From NCBI GenBank assembly GCA_013180625.2, contig SNVD02012944.1:1-64000 (forward strand): a DNA stretch of 64,000 nt. Direction: 5' to 3'. The notes beneath the pieces are model-generated. The model ran no database searches. It was not told the origin of the DNA and was given only the letters and a program-made list of their open reading frames with translations. Of the stretch, positions 21,444 through 32,583 are shown piece after piece. A program made the translations under genes and the position numbers. The DNA comes from Boswellia sacra. Taxonomy: Eukaryota; Streptophyta; Magnoliopsida; Sapindales; Burseraceae. Positions within the stretch are counted from its first letter, which is position 1. Every line of letters begins with the position of its first letter.

Positions 21444-23106
21444 TGTTAGCCCTAAGGCTACATGATAATTTTGATGATAACAATACACATTGATTAATTG
21501 TGATTTACTAACATGTTTATTTATGTGCAAGAGTAATATCATTGAAATAATTGTAAAATCAAGAAAAGGCTTATTAAAATGAAGTGTTGAAGCTAAGGAG
21601 AAGACTACATGTTAAAGGCACCAAAGTTTAAGAACAAGGTTTGATTCAAGGAATGTGACACATGAGCAATGTTTAATCAATTGGTCATATATTTCTCTAC
21701 AAATGCCCAAATTACATGATTCTTGAGCCTTTGGAAAGCTTACTCAATTTATAACATTTCATATGTTTTAAAGAAATTCAAATTTTAAGTGTAAGATCGT
21801 CCAAATCATCATGCAAGTTGAAAGACAAATGGAAGCAGCTGACATGAGCACCGAATACTCTTTTGGACATATCTTGAGCTAGAAAAATCAAAATGACTTG
21901 ATTCTTATGGCATTAGAAAGATGACTTAATGAGGCACATTTCATATGTTTTGAAGAAATTCAAATTTCAAATGGAAGGCCGACATAATTGACATGCAATT
22001 CGGTAGACTGACACAGAGAAGAAAAATCAACTCACATGAGCACCGAATGGTGTTTTGGCCATATCTTAAGATAGAGATATCCAAATGCTTTGAATCTTAA
22101 TGTTTTGGAAAGCTTATTCAAATATACAGATCTTTTATGTTTTGAAGAAATTCAAATTTCAAACGGAAGGCTGACAGAATTATCATTCAATTTGGTGGAC
22201 TGACACAAGAAAGAAAAATCAAGTCACATGAGCACCGAATGGTGTTTTGGCCATATCTTGAGCTACAGATATCCAAATGACTTGATTCTTGATGCGTTGG
22301 AAAGCTTATTCAAATGTGCAGATCTTTTATGTTTTACAGATTTTCAAATTTCAAACGGAACATTGACAAAAATGGAAGACAAGATTACGGTTTTTATGGT
22401 GGGCAGAAAATTTGGAGTTGGTGTCTTCACTTGATTAAGTTCATCCTATTTGCCTATAAAAGGAGCCCTTCTCCCATGCATGCATTCAAAAAAAGATAAG
22501 TGCAAGAGAAGCATTTTATCAAGCAAAAAAGCCAAGAGAAATATCAAGTTTATAGAGCTTTTATATTCTTTATACTCTTTTGAAGAGAGTTGTACTTTTG
22601 TTGTAAAAACTTTTCTTTGTTCTTATATTGTGTGAGAGTGAGATCTTCTTGTAAAGGATAAAAGATATCCTTGAGAGAACTCTTTCCTTTGGTGAGGTTG
22701 TTCATCAAGAAGAACTCTTGGTGTGGTGTTATCAAGGGTTGAAGAAAAAGTCTTGGTGAGTTTGTTCATCAAGCAAGTTGTAAAGATTTCTACAACTTAG
22801 TGGAAAGCCTAGCTTGTGGAGCTAGGAGCCCGTGGACGTAGGCAAGGTTTGCCGAACCACGTAAATTGAGTTTGCACTCTCTCTATCCCCCTATACTCTT
22901 TATATTTACTTGCACTTGAGATTATTTATTATTGCTATTCTCTTGATTGCATCTTAGATAACTTCTATTTTCATCTTCTTCACTTCTATTCTCAAAAGAA
23001 AAGTGAAATAATTTTTATCTTTCAAGAAAAGTTTTATATAAATTCGTTTTTGATAAATAAAAACCCAATTCACCCCCCCTCTTGGGTTGCCATACCTGGG
23101 TCAACA
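21444..23106 (+). repeat. 5' LTR of copia B
   Basis: 1663 bp from TGTTAGCCC to GGGTCAACA. It contains four diverged repeats of about 190 bp, with CATGAGCA anchors at 21662, 21843, 22034 and 22227. A TATA-like CCTATAAAAGG lies at about 22452-22462, probably the LTR promoter. Small ORFs inside it (22228-22434 for example) recur in every copy and are repeat by-products. Confidence 0.93.
22452..22462 (+). promoter_or_regulatory. LTR TATA box of copia B
   Basis: GCCTATAAAAGGAGCC lies in the LTR after the 190-bp repeats. The same box occurs in the 3' LTR (about 28810), in the solo LTR (about 41352) and, inverted, in the copy at 61814-63504 (about 62495). It is the likely start region for element transcription. 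Confidence 0.65.
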
Positions 23107-23108
23107 AG

Positions 23109-23120
23109 TGGTATCAGAGC
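23109..23120 (+). promoter_or_regulatory. Primer binding site (tRNA-iMet) of copia B
   Basis: TGGTATCAGAGC lies two bases after the 5' LTR. It is complementary to the 3' end of plant initiator methionine tRNA, the standard primer of plant copia elements. Confidence 0.95.
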
Positions 23121-23163
23121 AAGGTTGCTCAATTTTTTAAATCTTAATCGATTTTTTTGAGCT

Positions 23164-23826
23164 ATGGCAACTTTTAATTCAACTTCATATGTTGAGGGAC
23201 TTTCTATCTCTAGACCTCCATTTTTTAATGGAAGTGATTACTCTTATTGGAAAACTAGAATGAGTATTTTCTTGAAATCTTTTGATTATGATTTATGGTC
23301 TATTGTTTTGGAAGGACCTTTTGTTCCTACCAAAATTGAAAATGGAGAAAGCATGCTTAAAGAACTTAAAGAGTTTAGTGAAGATGATAAAAAGAAACTG
23401 AGTTTGAATGCTAAAGCTATGAATGTGTTGTATTGTGCTCTAGATAGAAATGAGTTTAATAGAATATCTACTTGTTTTACGGCACAAGAAATATGGCACA
23501 CACTTGAAGTAACTCATGAAGGAACTAGTCAAGTTAAAGAATCCAAGATTAGTATGCTAGTTCATAGTTATGAGCTTTTTAGGATGAAATCGGATGAATC
23601 AATTTCTGAAATGTTTACTAGATTTACAGATATTGTCAATAGTTTGAAATCTCTTGGTAAATCTTATTCTAATGTTGAAATGGTGAGAAAGATTCTTAGG
23701 TGTCTACCAAAATCTTGGGAGCCCAAGGTGACGGCAATTCAAGAAGCAAAGGACCTCACCAAACTACCATTAGAAGAACTTATGGGTTCTCTCATAACTC
23801 ATGAATCATCATTTGAAGAAGAATGA
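23164..23826 (+). CDS. Copia B gag (UBN2-type), N-terminal part
   Basis: This is a 220-codon open frame starting MATFNSTSYVEGLSISRPPF. FNGSDYSYWKTRMSIFLKSF and the following helices match the gag of SIRE/Maximus-type copia elements (DUF4219/UBN2). In a working element it would form the particle shell. It ends EESSFEEE then TGA, early relative to intact gag-pol. The zinc-knuckle part continues, after a disrupted stretch (23827-24082), at 24083. Confidence 0.85.
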   Translation: MATFNSTSYVEGLSISRPPFFNGSDYSYWKTRMSIFLKSFDYDLWSIVLEGPFVPTKIENGESMLKELKEFSEDDKKKLSLNAKAMNVLYCALDRNEFNRISTCFTAQEIWHTLEVTHEGTSQVKESKISMLVHSYELFRMKSDESISEMFTRFTDIVNSLKSLGKSYSNVEMVRKILRCLPKSWEPKVTAIQEAKDLTKLPLEELMGSLITHESSFEEE

Positions 23827-24082
23827 AGAATAAGATTGTGAAGTGCAAACATGTGCTTCATGGCTTTAAGAGAAATGAGATATATTCTAACCATGATCCT
23901 AAAGCTTTCATATGATGATTACTTGAAGCATTCCAAATTTACATGTGCAAGTTGATAAGCAAAATTCAAAACATGCTTTCAAAAAAGAAAGTCAAAATCA
24001 TGTTATCTCAATTAGAAGAGTTGGTAGAAATAATAAGCTTGCGAAAATGAAATGAAATTTAAAAGCAAAAGATTTTGAAAGT

Positions 24083-24559
24083 TTGGAAAGTCAAATACAT
24101 TTATTAAAACTGAAAATGACATTTTTAAAACAAAAGGATTTTGATAAATTAGAGAAAGAAAATGTAATTATGAAAAAGGAAAATAATGACTTAAGAAATA
24201 TTGTTGATAGTTTTACAAAAAGCACAAAAAATTTGAATTCTATTTTACAAAACCAAAGATGTGTTTTTGATAAAAGAGGTTTAGGATATAAAACTCAAAA
24301 AAATCAAAAGTATTTTAAAAATTATTTTGCTCATGCATCTTCTAGGAATAATCCTAATCATTCATGTACTTATTGTGGAAGAAAAGGACACAATGTGCAT
24401 TCTTGCTCCATTAAAAGAAATCCAAATTTAAAACAAATATGGGTTCCAAAAAGTATCATAACTAACCCCCAAGGACCCAAGAACTTTTGGGTACCAAAAA
24501 GTTACTCCTTGAATGTTGATTGTAGAGACAAAGGAGTGGCAAACACAAGTGGTACTTAG
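24083..24559 (+). pseudogene. Copia B gag C-terminal part with zinc knuckle
   Basis: It begins with a coiled-coil-like stretch (LKMTFLKQKDFDKLEKENVI) and reaches CTYCGRKGHNVHSC, a CX2CX4HX4C retroviral-type zinc knuckle for RNA binding. IWVPKS repeats follow. It is separated from the N-terminal gag by stops and frameshifts. Confidence 0.85.
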
Positions 24560-24900
24560 ATAGTGGATGCTCAAGGCAGATGACCGGAGATGCCTCCAAA
24601 TTTTCAAGATTGATCATGAAGAAAGGAGGATATGTGACCTTCGGTGATAATGCCAAAGGAAGGGTAATCGGACATGGTGATATTGGTAACCCTTCTTAAC
24701 CTATTATTAAAGATGTTTTGTTTGTTCATGGTTTGAAACATAATTTGATTAGCATTAGTCAAGTATGTGATAAGGGATCTTTTGTTGCTTTGAGCCTAAT
24801 AGATGTTGTGATTAAGGATTGTTAGTACAATAGACTGTATTTGTTTTGGTAATAGATGTGGTAATATTTATACAATTGATATTGTGTTAAGATTCATGTA
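24556..24900 (+). pseudogene. Copia B aspartic protease remnant
   Basis: The plus strand can be read as WYLDSGCSRQMTGDASKFSR, then GGYVTFGDNAKGRVIGHGDI and KDVLFVHGLKHNLISISQVC. DSGCSRQMTGD is the copia protease active-site region (DSGC/A). A TAG just before this block and stops further on break the frame. Confidence 0.75.
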
Positions 24901-24989
24901 GAAAATTGTTGTTCATTTGTTAATGATGATGCTTGTTATGCATAGAAAGTTTAGGTCATGCGACATGGACACAATTTTCAAAAATTTCT

Positions 24990-25646
24990 AAAACTGTTTA
25001 GTTGATGGTCTTCCAAAATAAAATTTGAAAAGGATAAGATTTGTGATGCTTGTCAATTTGGAAAACAAGTGAGAACTTCTTTTAAACAAAAGAAATTTAT
25101 TTCAACAAATAACCTCTACAATTACTTCATTTGGATTTATTTGGACCATCAAGAACTCAAAGCCTTGGTGGAAAGTATTATGTTTTTTGTTATTGTGGAT
25201 GATTATTCAAGATTCACTTGGGTGTTATTCTTGAAAACTAAAAATGAGGCCACACAAGCTTTTTCAAAATTTGCAAAGAGTCCAAAATCAAAAAGGGTAT
25301 TCTATTGTGTCCATTAGGAGTGATCATGGTGGTGAAGTAGACAATGTTGCATTTTGAAAATCTTTGTGATGAAAATGGTTTTGAACATAATTTTTTCTTC
25401 CCTATAACTCCACAACAAAATGGTGTATTGCAAGGAAAAATAGGACTATCCAAGAAATGGCTAGGACCATGTTACTTGAAAATAATTTGTCAAAATATTT
25501 TTTGGGCCGAAGCCGTTAATACCGCATGCTTTATAATCAATAGAGTCCATATTAGAGCTTTAATAAAGAAAACTCCTTATGAACTTTGGAAAGGAAGAAA
25601 ACCCAACATTGGATTTTTTAAAGTTTTGGATGTAAATGTTTTTTAA
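24990..25646 (+). pseudogene. Copia B integrase remnant
   Basis: CDACQFGKQVRTSFKQKKFI (around 25040-25090) is the end of the HHCC zinc region. FVIVDDYSRFTWVLFLKTKN carries the first catalytic Asp, and HFENLCDENGFEHNFFFPIT is followed by PQQNGV and AVNTACFIINRVHIRAL, the end of the catalytic core. At least two frameshifts separate the pieces, and the D-D-E core cannot be expressed as one protein. Confidence 0.82.
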
Positions 25647-25771
25647 TTTTAACCCTAAGCTACCTTGGAAAATTTGATGCAAACGCCGATGTTGGAATTT
25701 TTGTTGGCTACTCCAACCATAGTAAAGCATATAGAGTTTTTAACAAAAAGACTCTTACTATTGAAGAATCT

Positions 25772-26011
25772 ATGCATGTTGAATTTGATGAAACTAATGT
25801 TATTTCTTCAAAGAATTTTGATGATGATATTGTTGAGGTAGAAAGGCAAATCAAGGAATCAAGGCTTGATAAAAAGAGTCAAGATGATTTACAACTTCAA
25901 CAAGAAAAGCTTGAGGAAGTAAATGATTCTTCCCAAGAATTACAAAAGGAATGGAGGTATGCAAAAGCTCACCCTAAAGATCTCATTATTGGTGACCATC
26001 ACAAGGTATGA
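25772..26011 (+). pseudogene. Copia B integrase-RT linker remnant
   Basis: MHVEFDETNVISSKNFDDDI followed by an acidic, Gln-rich stretch and WRYAKAHPKDLIIGDHHKV. This is the typical linker preceding the RT of copia elements (HPxDxIIGD). It ends in a stop. Confidence 0.75.
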
Positions 26012-26089
26012 AAACTAGATCTTCTTTTAAGAACTTTTGTAATCATTTTGCTTTTGTCTCTCAATTTGAACCAAAATCTTTTAAAGAAG

Positions 26090-26930
26090 CCGAAAATGAT
26101 GAAAGTTGGATTTTGGCTATGCAAGAAGAATGGAACCGATTTGAGAGAAATCTAGTTTAGGAATTAGTCCTTAGACCCAAAAAAATCATTCTATTATAGG
26201 CACTAAATGATTTTTTAGAATAAGTAGAGGAAAATGGCACCATTATTAGAAACAAAGCTAGATTTGTTGCTCAAGGATCAATCAAGAAGACAGGTATTGA
26301 TTATGAGGAAACCTTTGCACCGGTTCTAGATTAGAATCAATTAGAATGTTGTGTGCATTTGCATGTTATAAAAATTTTATATTATATCAAATAGATGTCA
26401 AAAGTGCATTTTTAAATGGTTACATTATGGAGAAAGTATATGTAAAGCAACCTCTTGGTTTTCAAAATCATGATTTTCCAAACCATGTTTTCAAACTCAA
26501 AAAGGCACTTAATGGCTTGAAACAAGCACAAAGAGCATGGGTAATATAGATTGACAAATTTCTCATTGATAATGGTTTCGAAATAAAAAAGTTGATACTA
26601 CTCTTTTTTGTTGAATAAAACATGATGATTTATTAATTGTTCAAATCTATGTTGATGATATTTTTTATTTGGTGCTCTAATGGTTTCTATGTTGAAGAAT
26701 TTTCCAAGTGTAGGCAACAAGAATTTTGAAATGAGCTTAATGGGAGAATTAAATTTCTTCCTTGGACTTCAAATCAAGCAATCAATAGATGTAATCTTCA
26801 TAAATCAAGCCAAATACACAAGAGATCTTCTCAAGAAGTTTGGCATGGATAATTCAATGATATATAACACACCTATGGGTACATTAACCAAGCCTGACAA
26901 AGATGAGAAAGGAAAGATGTTGAGGTAACA
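26090..26930 (+). pseudogene. Copia B reverse transcriptase, multiply broken
   Basis: Recognisable blocks are ARFVAQGSIKKTGIDYEETF, YQIDVKSAFLNGYIMEKVYV, KLKKALNGLKQAQRAW, VQIYVDDIFYLV (YVDD motif retained at about 26645) and LMGELNFFLGLQIKQSIDVI. They fall in different frames separated by stops (for example TAG at about 26158, 26332 and 26547), so no RT can be made. Confidence 0.88.
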
Positions 26931-27544
26931 AAATATCGAGGTATGATTGGCTCTCTTTTGTTTTTAACTGCTAGTAGACCCGATATTATGTTTAGTGTGT
27001 GTATGTGTGCTAGATTTCAATCTTGTCCAAAGGAATCTCAACTTAAGGCTGTAAAGAGGATATTTAGATATCTTCTTGGTACCATAAATCTAGGTCTTTG
27101 GTATCCTAATATGATAAATTTTTTGATCTAATTAGTTATTCCGATGGCGGACTTTGCTGGAATCTTCTGATAGAAAGAGCACTAATGGCTCTTGCCATTT
27201 TCTAGGACCTGGCATTAGTATCATGGTTTTAGTTTAAAGAAAAAAAAAAAACAAATTCTGTTGGCATTATCAACCGCGAAGCCGAGTATATGCAGTAGGA
27301 AGTTCTTGGTGCAAATGTGATAATACAAGTGCCATTAACATTTCAAAAAAATCCCATACAACACTCTAGGACTAAGCATATAGAGATTAGACATCATTTT
27401 ATTAGAGATCATGTGCAACAAGGTAATATTTCTTTAGAATTTGCTCCCACCGATAAACAATTAGCCGATATATTTACTAAACCCCTTAGTCAAGATAGAT
27501 TTTGCATAATTAGAAGAGAATTAGGCATGTTGGATATATCCTAA
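26931..27544 (+). pseudogene. Copia B RNase H, broken
   Basis: MIGSLLFLTASRPDIMFSVC, then after frameshifts the C-terminal segment with SRTKHIEIRHHFIRDHVQQG and DKQLADIFTKPLSQDRFCII, typical of copia RNase H ends. An A-rich frameshift region is at about 27238-27255. Nonfunctional. Confidence 0.87.
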
Positions 27545-27787
27545 TTTTTCTTTGATAATTTTTGAATGGTAGCATATGTTAAGGGGGAGAATATATTTAG
27601 GGGGAGTAGTTAATTTGATTACATCTTTTTGATGATAACAAAAGGGGGAGAAATGGATGGTTTGGGATTGTGTATTTTTGTGATCTTATATAACAATATG
27701 CTCTTTGGTATCTTTTGTTTATTCTGAATTTCATTTCGTTCTGTTATTTAGATATTATTTTAAAGAAATCAATGGTTTGTCATCATC

Positions 27788-27801
27788 AAAAAGGGGGAGA
27801 T
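27788..27801 (+). promoter_or_regulatory. Polypurine tract of copia B
   Basis: AAAAGGGGGAGAT lies directly before the TG of the 3' LTR. Additional GGGGGAG tracts occur upstream at about 27582, 27600 and 27642. Confidence 0.85.
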
Positions 27802-29450
27802 TGTTAGCCCTAAGGCTACATGATAATTTTGATGATAACAAAACACATTGATTAATTGAGATTTACTAACATGTTTATTTATGTGCAAGAGTAAGATCAT
27901 TGAAATAATTTTAAAATCAAGAAGAGGCTTATTAAAATGAAGTGTTGAAGCTAAGGAGAAGACTACATGTTAAAGGCACCAAAGTTTAAGTACAAGGTTT
28001 GATTCAAGGAATGTGACACATAAGCAATGTTTAATCAATTGGTCATATATTTCTCTACAAATGCCCAAATTACATGATTCTTGAGCCTTTGGAAAGCTTA
28101 CTCAATTTATAACATTTCATATGTTTTAAAGAAATTCAAATTTTAAGTGCAAGATCGTCCAAATCATCATGCAAAGTGAAAGACAAATGTAAGCAGCTGA
28201 CATGAGCACCGAATACTCTTTTGGACATATCTTGAGCTAGAAAAATCAAAATGACTTGATTCTTGTGGCATTAGAAAGATGACTTAATGGGGCACATTTC
28301 ATATTTTTTGAAGAAATTCAAATTTCAAATGGAAGGCCGACATAATTGACATGCAATTCGGTGGACTGACACAGAGAAGAAAAATCAACTCACATGAGCA
28401 CCGAATGGTGTTTTGGCCATATATTAAGATAGAGATATCCAAATGCTTTGATTCTTAATGTTTTGGAAAGCTTATTCAAATATGAAGATCTTTTATGTTT
28501 TGAAGAAATTCAAATTTCAAACGGAAGGCTGACAGAATTATCATTCAATTTGGTGGACTGACACAAGAAAGAAAAATCAAGTCACATGAGCACCGAATGG
28601 TGTTTTGGCCATATCTTGAGATACAGATATCCAAATGACTTGATTCTTGATGCGTTGGAAAGCTTATTCAAATGTGCAGATCTTTTATGTTTTGCAGATT
28701 TTCAAATTTCAAACGGAACATTGACAAAAATGGCAGACAAATTACGGTTTTTATGGTGGGCAGAAAATTTGGAGTTGGTGTCTTCACTTGATTAAGTTCA
28801 TCTCATTTGCCTATAAAAGGAGCCATTCTCCCATGCATTCAAAAAAGAAGTGCAAGAGAAGCATTTTATCAAGCAAAAAGCAAGAGAAATATCAAGTCTA
28901 GAGAGCTTTTATATTCTTTATCTACTCTTTGAAGAGAGTTGTACTTTTGTTGTAAAAATTTTCTTTGTTCTTGTATTGTGTGAGAGTGAGATCTTCTTGT
29001 AAAGGATAAAAGATATCCTTGAGAGAACTCTTTCCTTGGTGAGGTTTTCATCAAGAAGAACTCTTGGTGTGGTGTTATCAAGAGTTGAAGAAAAAAAGTC
29101 TTGGTGAAGTTGTTCATCAAGCAAGTTGTAAAGTATTCTACAACTTAGTGGAAAGCCTAGCTTGTGGAGGAGCTAGGAGCCCGTGGACGTAGGCAAGGTT
29201 TGCCGAACCACGTAAATTGAGTTTGCACTCTCTCTATCCCTATACTCTTTACATTTACTTGCACTTGAGATTATTTATTATTGCTATTCTTGATTGCATC
29301 TTAGACAACTTCTATTTTCATCTTCTTCACTTCTATTCTCAAAAGAAAAAGTGAAATAATTTTTATCTTTCAAGAAAAGTTTTATAAATTCGTTTCGATA
29401 AATAAAACCCAATTCACCCCCCCTCTTGGGTTGTCATACCTGGGTCAACA
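27802..29450 (+). repeat. 3' LTR of copia B
   Basis: 1649 bp, matching the 5' LTR in order and content. By eye the differences are scattered substitutions plus small indels (for example the ATGCATGCATTC area near the transcription start and the region after AAGAACTC). Confidence 0.93.
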
Positions 29451-30538
29451 CTTAATCTGATCAATGATGCAGCACGTAAAATAGCATGGCCCCAGACAGA
29501 GGTTGGCAACTGTGTTCTCAGTAATAAAGTTCGTACAATTATCTGCAGTCGCTTTACAAGTGATTCTGCCAAACCATTTTGGGTATGAACATATAGGACA
29601 GGATGCTCAATATCAATTCCAACGGACATACAATAATCATCAAAAACTTTTGATGTAAATTCACCAGCATTATCCAAACGTATGGACCTAATAGGATAAT
29701 CTGGAAAATGTGTCCGTAATTTTATAATTTGAGCAAGTATCTTTGCAAATGCAATATTTCTAGTTGATAACAAACATACATTAGACCACCGTGCAGAAGC
29801 ATCAATTAGAACCATAAAATAGCGAAAAGGTCCACTCGGTGGATGAATAGGTCCACATATATCCCCCTGGATTCTTTGTAAAAATGATGGGGATTCTTGA
29901 CCAATCTTAGAGAGAGATGGTCTAATAATTAATTTTCCTTGCGAACAAGTGGTACAAGTAGTTTCATTGGAATGAAGAATTTTCTGACTCTTTAATGGGT
30001 GTCCATTTGTATTCTCAACAATTTTACGCATCATTGATGATCCTGGGTGACCAAGACGGTCATGCCATAACATAAAAGTCTTAGGATCATTAAACTTCTG
30101 TTTCATAACTGCGTATGTTTGAATGGACCTTATATATGTATAATATAATCCAGAAGAGAAAGCTTCAAGCTTCTCTAATATTAATTTCTGTCCTGAGACA
30201 TTTGAGGTAATACAAAGGAATTCAATATTATTTTCACAACATGTCTCAATATGATATCCATTATGTCTTATATCTTTGAAACTGAGCAAATTTCTTCTGG
30301 ATTTGCTTGAATATAAGGCATTATTAATATTCAACTTAGTACAATTTGTCAGCATTATTGTGGCTCTTCCATAGCCCTCAATCATGTTTACGGACCCTGA
30401 TATAGTGTTAACCTTTACTTCCAGAAAGGTTAAGTTTAGGAAATATTTTTTATCTTTAAGAATTGTATGTGTGGTTGCACTATCAACTAGGCATAGATTT
30501 CCATCATTTTTAGGCAAAGATAAAGTCTTGATGTCCAT
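29451..30538 (-). pseudogene. Copia A protease and integrase N-terminal half
   Basis: The minus frame begins MDIKTLSLPKNDGNLCLVDS. CLVDSATTHTILKDKKYF is the copia protease active site (DSATTH in place of DSG/DTG types, typical of this lineage). HDRLGHPGSSMMRKIVENTN with CTTCSQGKL forms the HHCC zinc region, and GDICGPIHPPSGPFRYFMVL leads into the catalytic core with DNAGEFTSKVFDDYCMSVGI. The frame reaches VWGHAILRAASLIRL and is then cut by the copia B insertion at the CTTAA duplication. Confidence 0.92.
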
Positions 30539-30701
30539 TCCCTTTCATTACAAAAGTTTACATTAGATATGATTTTATGCTAAACAAAAGCATATCAAAA
30601 CTATTTATAAAGAAAGTACATAAAAGATAGATCAAAACAAAAAAAAAATTAAAATAGGACATCATTACAAAATATAACAAAAGCGAGAAAGTAATAGTTA
30701 T

Positions 30702-31055
30702 TCAGTTGGCTGGGGCATTTTCAATAATCATTATCTGGCCAATAACTTCATCTGAACTAGGAAAGAAATCCGAGATATCAAAATCAGTGTCACCCACTGG
30801 GTCATCTATATAATTTATCTCAACATTCTTTCCCTTATTCTTTATGGAAGCCTGATACAGATCCACTAAATGCTTTGGTGTACGGCAAGTACGTGACCAA
30901 TGGCCCTTTGCGCCACATCTATAGCAAGTACTTTCATTGCTTCTTTGTGGTTTGAGTTGATGGCCTTTTTCTTTGTCATATGTCAAGTTATTTCTGTTCC
31001 ACTTCTGGTGGTTTGGTTTAAATTTCTTGAAATTTCCACCTCTAAGTTGGAACAT
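30702..31055 (-). pseudogene. Copia A gag C-terminal part with zinc knuckle
   Basis: MFQLRGGNFKKFKPNHQKWN, then CYRCGAKGHWSRTC, a CX2CX4HX4C knuckle, followed by TPKHLVDLYQASIKNKGKNV. It overlaps the upstream gag frame in a different phase, so a frameshift separates the two parts. Confidence 0.88.
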
Positions 31056-31696
31056 TTTTCTACCAAAACTACGACCACTCTTGCCAATGACATAGCATTT
31101 ACTTCAGGGAATACTGTAGATCCAGTGGGACATAATTGATAATTTTTCAATGGGATTTCATTGTTTTGCTCAGCAACCAAAAGACATGATATCAACTCAG
31201 TGTATTTGTTAAATTTGCGCTCTCGATATTGTTGCATCAGGATCATGTTGGAGGGATGAAATGTAGATAGTGTTTTCTCTAACATCTCCTCTTCTGTAAC
31301 AGTTTGCCCACAGTACCTCAATTGAGATACAATTCTAAACATGGCTGAGTTATATTCGCTTATTGTTTTGAAATCCTGAAGTCTCAAATTCTGCCATTGA
31401 AATCGGGCCCTTGGCAATATTATTGTTCTTTGCTGATCAAATCTTTCTTTCAAATTGTTCCAAAGAGCTAATGGATTAGTTATTGTTGTATATTCGGATT
31501 TCAGGCCTTTACTTAAATGATGACGCAATAATATCATGGCCTTAGATTGATCCTGCAGGGATGATGTATTTTCATTTGTTATGGTGTGTCCAATGCCCAT
31601 GGAATTCAAGTGAAGTACAACATCATCAGCCCAATCTGAATAATTGTCTCCATTATGCAACAATGGCTCAAACATCAATTTTTCGAAATTTGCCAT
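30983..31696 (-). CDS. Copia A gag N-terminal part
   Basis: This 237-codon frame begins MANFEKLMFEPLLHNGDNYS. WADDVVLHLNSMGIGHTI and the following helices match copia gag (UBN2 family); LRYCGQTVTEEEMLEKTLST and FHPSNMILMQQYRERKFNKY are conserved gag blocks. The end (after about LARVVVVLVEKCSN) runs out of frame with the zinc-knuckle part because of an indel. The start ATG is at 31696, preceded by a leader to the 5' LTR. Confidence 0.85.
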   Translation of the reverse strand: MANFEKLMFEPLLHNGDNYSDWADDVVLHLNSMGIGHTITNENTSSLQDQSKAMILLRHHLSKGLKSEYTTITNPLALWNNLKERFDQQRTIILPRARFQWQNLRLQDFKTISEYNSAMFRIVSQLRYCGQTVTEEEMLEKTLSTFHPSNMILMQQYRERKFNKYTELISCLLVAEQNNEIPLKNYQLCPTGSTVFPEVNAMSLARVVVVLVEKCSNLEVEISRNLNQTTRSGTEIT

Positions 31697-32157
31697 TATC
31701 TAATCAAAATGAACAAATTTAATCATTAGGAATTAGAACTTCAGGTTCTGAGTTGGATTAATATTGACAGTTTAAATAATAACGCAAGTAATGTAAATTA
31801 ATTGCAAAAAAAAAAAACTTAAAGTCACGACCAAATGAATTTAGGCCAGAAAACTTTAAGTCGCGACTACAAACAAATAAATTTGAAACATAAATGATAA
31901 CACAAGCAATACAACAAGAATATGAACATAATAAAGTAAGATGGATAATAAGATGATTTTAACATTATAAAACTAGCCTTATTTTCTGATGTGGAAGATC
32001 CAATATAATGGCAACCACAGAGCATACTTATAAGGTAGTTAGCATATATTTAATATTAACAAGAACAAATTAAGAATCAAAATTGATCGAATAATAATTT
32101 AAAGAATATGGTAAGATAAACAACATACCTTTGAAAAAATAATTCGTGCTGATAACG
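31697..32157 (-). other. Untranslated leader of copia A
   Basis: Non-coding leader between the 5' LTR and gag. Next to the LTR the minus strand reads CGTTATCAGCACGA. This is not the usual iMet primer site, so the primer tRNA is not identified. Confidence 0.6.
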
Positions 32158-32578
32158 TTTTATAATTTAAGTGAATAAAAGTATGGATTAGTATAAGTGG
32201 TGTAATGAAGTTTACTTATATGTAATATAAGTAACAAAAGGAAGTGAAGGAAATGTGAATTACTCCTAGAATGCAAACCAAAATAAAGAAACAAGTGAAA
32301 GAATGGGAAAATGAGAGAGTTTTCCTTATTCTCTTCTTTGCATTTTCATACATACATTACAAGTGTTGTATGCCTATTTATATAGAAGTATGAATGGTCA
32401 TTAATGTAATTGTACCTAATAATAAATCAATTAAAAATAAAAATATATCTCACATGGGCACACTAAAATTAGTGGCGACTCCACTAATCATGTAAGTGGT
32501 AGTAATCCACTTATATTTTTGTAGTGGTGACTCCACTAATTATGTAAGTGGTAGTAATCCACTTATTTGTTTATAACA
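32158..32578 (-). repeat. 5' LTR of copia A
   Basis: 421 bp, the same length as the 3' LTR, with only about four substitutions seen by eye. This implies a fairly recent insertion of copia A, and an even later one for copia B within it. Confidence 0.92.
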
Positions 32579-32583
32579 CTAAC

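Larger units (their letters stand above)
21444..29450 (+). mobile_element. Copia B: SIRE/Maximus-like copia element, plus strand, nested in copia A
   Basis: The LTRs are 21444-23106 (1663 bp) and 27802-29450 (1649 bp). Both begin TGTTAGCCCTAAGGC and end CTGGGTCAACA, and the element is flanked by CTTAA (21439-21443 and 29451-29455). A perfect plant initiator-Met tRNA primer site follows the 5' LTR and a polypurine tract precedes the 3' LTR. The gag sequence and the long LTRs fit the SIRE/Maximus lineage. The pol region is shredded by stops and frameshifts. LTR differences include several small indels. A solo LTR of the same family is at 40345-42148 and another partial copy begins at 61814. Confidence 0.95.
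18256..32578 (-). mobile_element. Copia A: Ty1/copia LTR retrotransposon (minus strand), interrupted
   Basis: Two LTRs of 421 bp (18256-18676 and 32158-32578) differ at about four positions by eye. The element is flanked by the 5-bp duplication CTAAC (18251-18255 and 32579-32583). A polypurine tract sits next to the 3' LTR. On the minus strand the order is gag, zinc knuckle, protease, integrase, reverse transcriptase, RNase H, which is the Ty1/copia order. A complete copia B element (21444-29450) splits the integrase. Several in-frame stops and a mutated RT active site make it coding-dead. Without the insert the element would be about 6.3 kb. Confidence 0.95.

Noticed and set aside
22228..22434. 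Recurring small ORF starting MSTEWCFGHIL (also 28586-28795 and 41127-41333)
   Set aside because: It lies inside the 190-bp LTR repeats of copia B; the frame is not preserved in length between copies and no start or family signal supports it.
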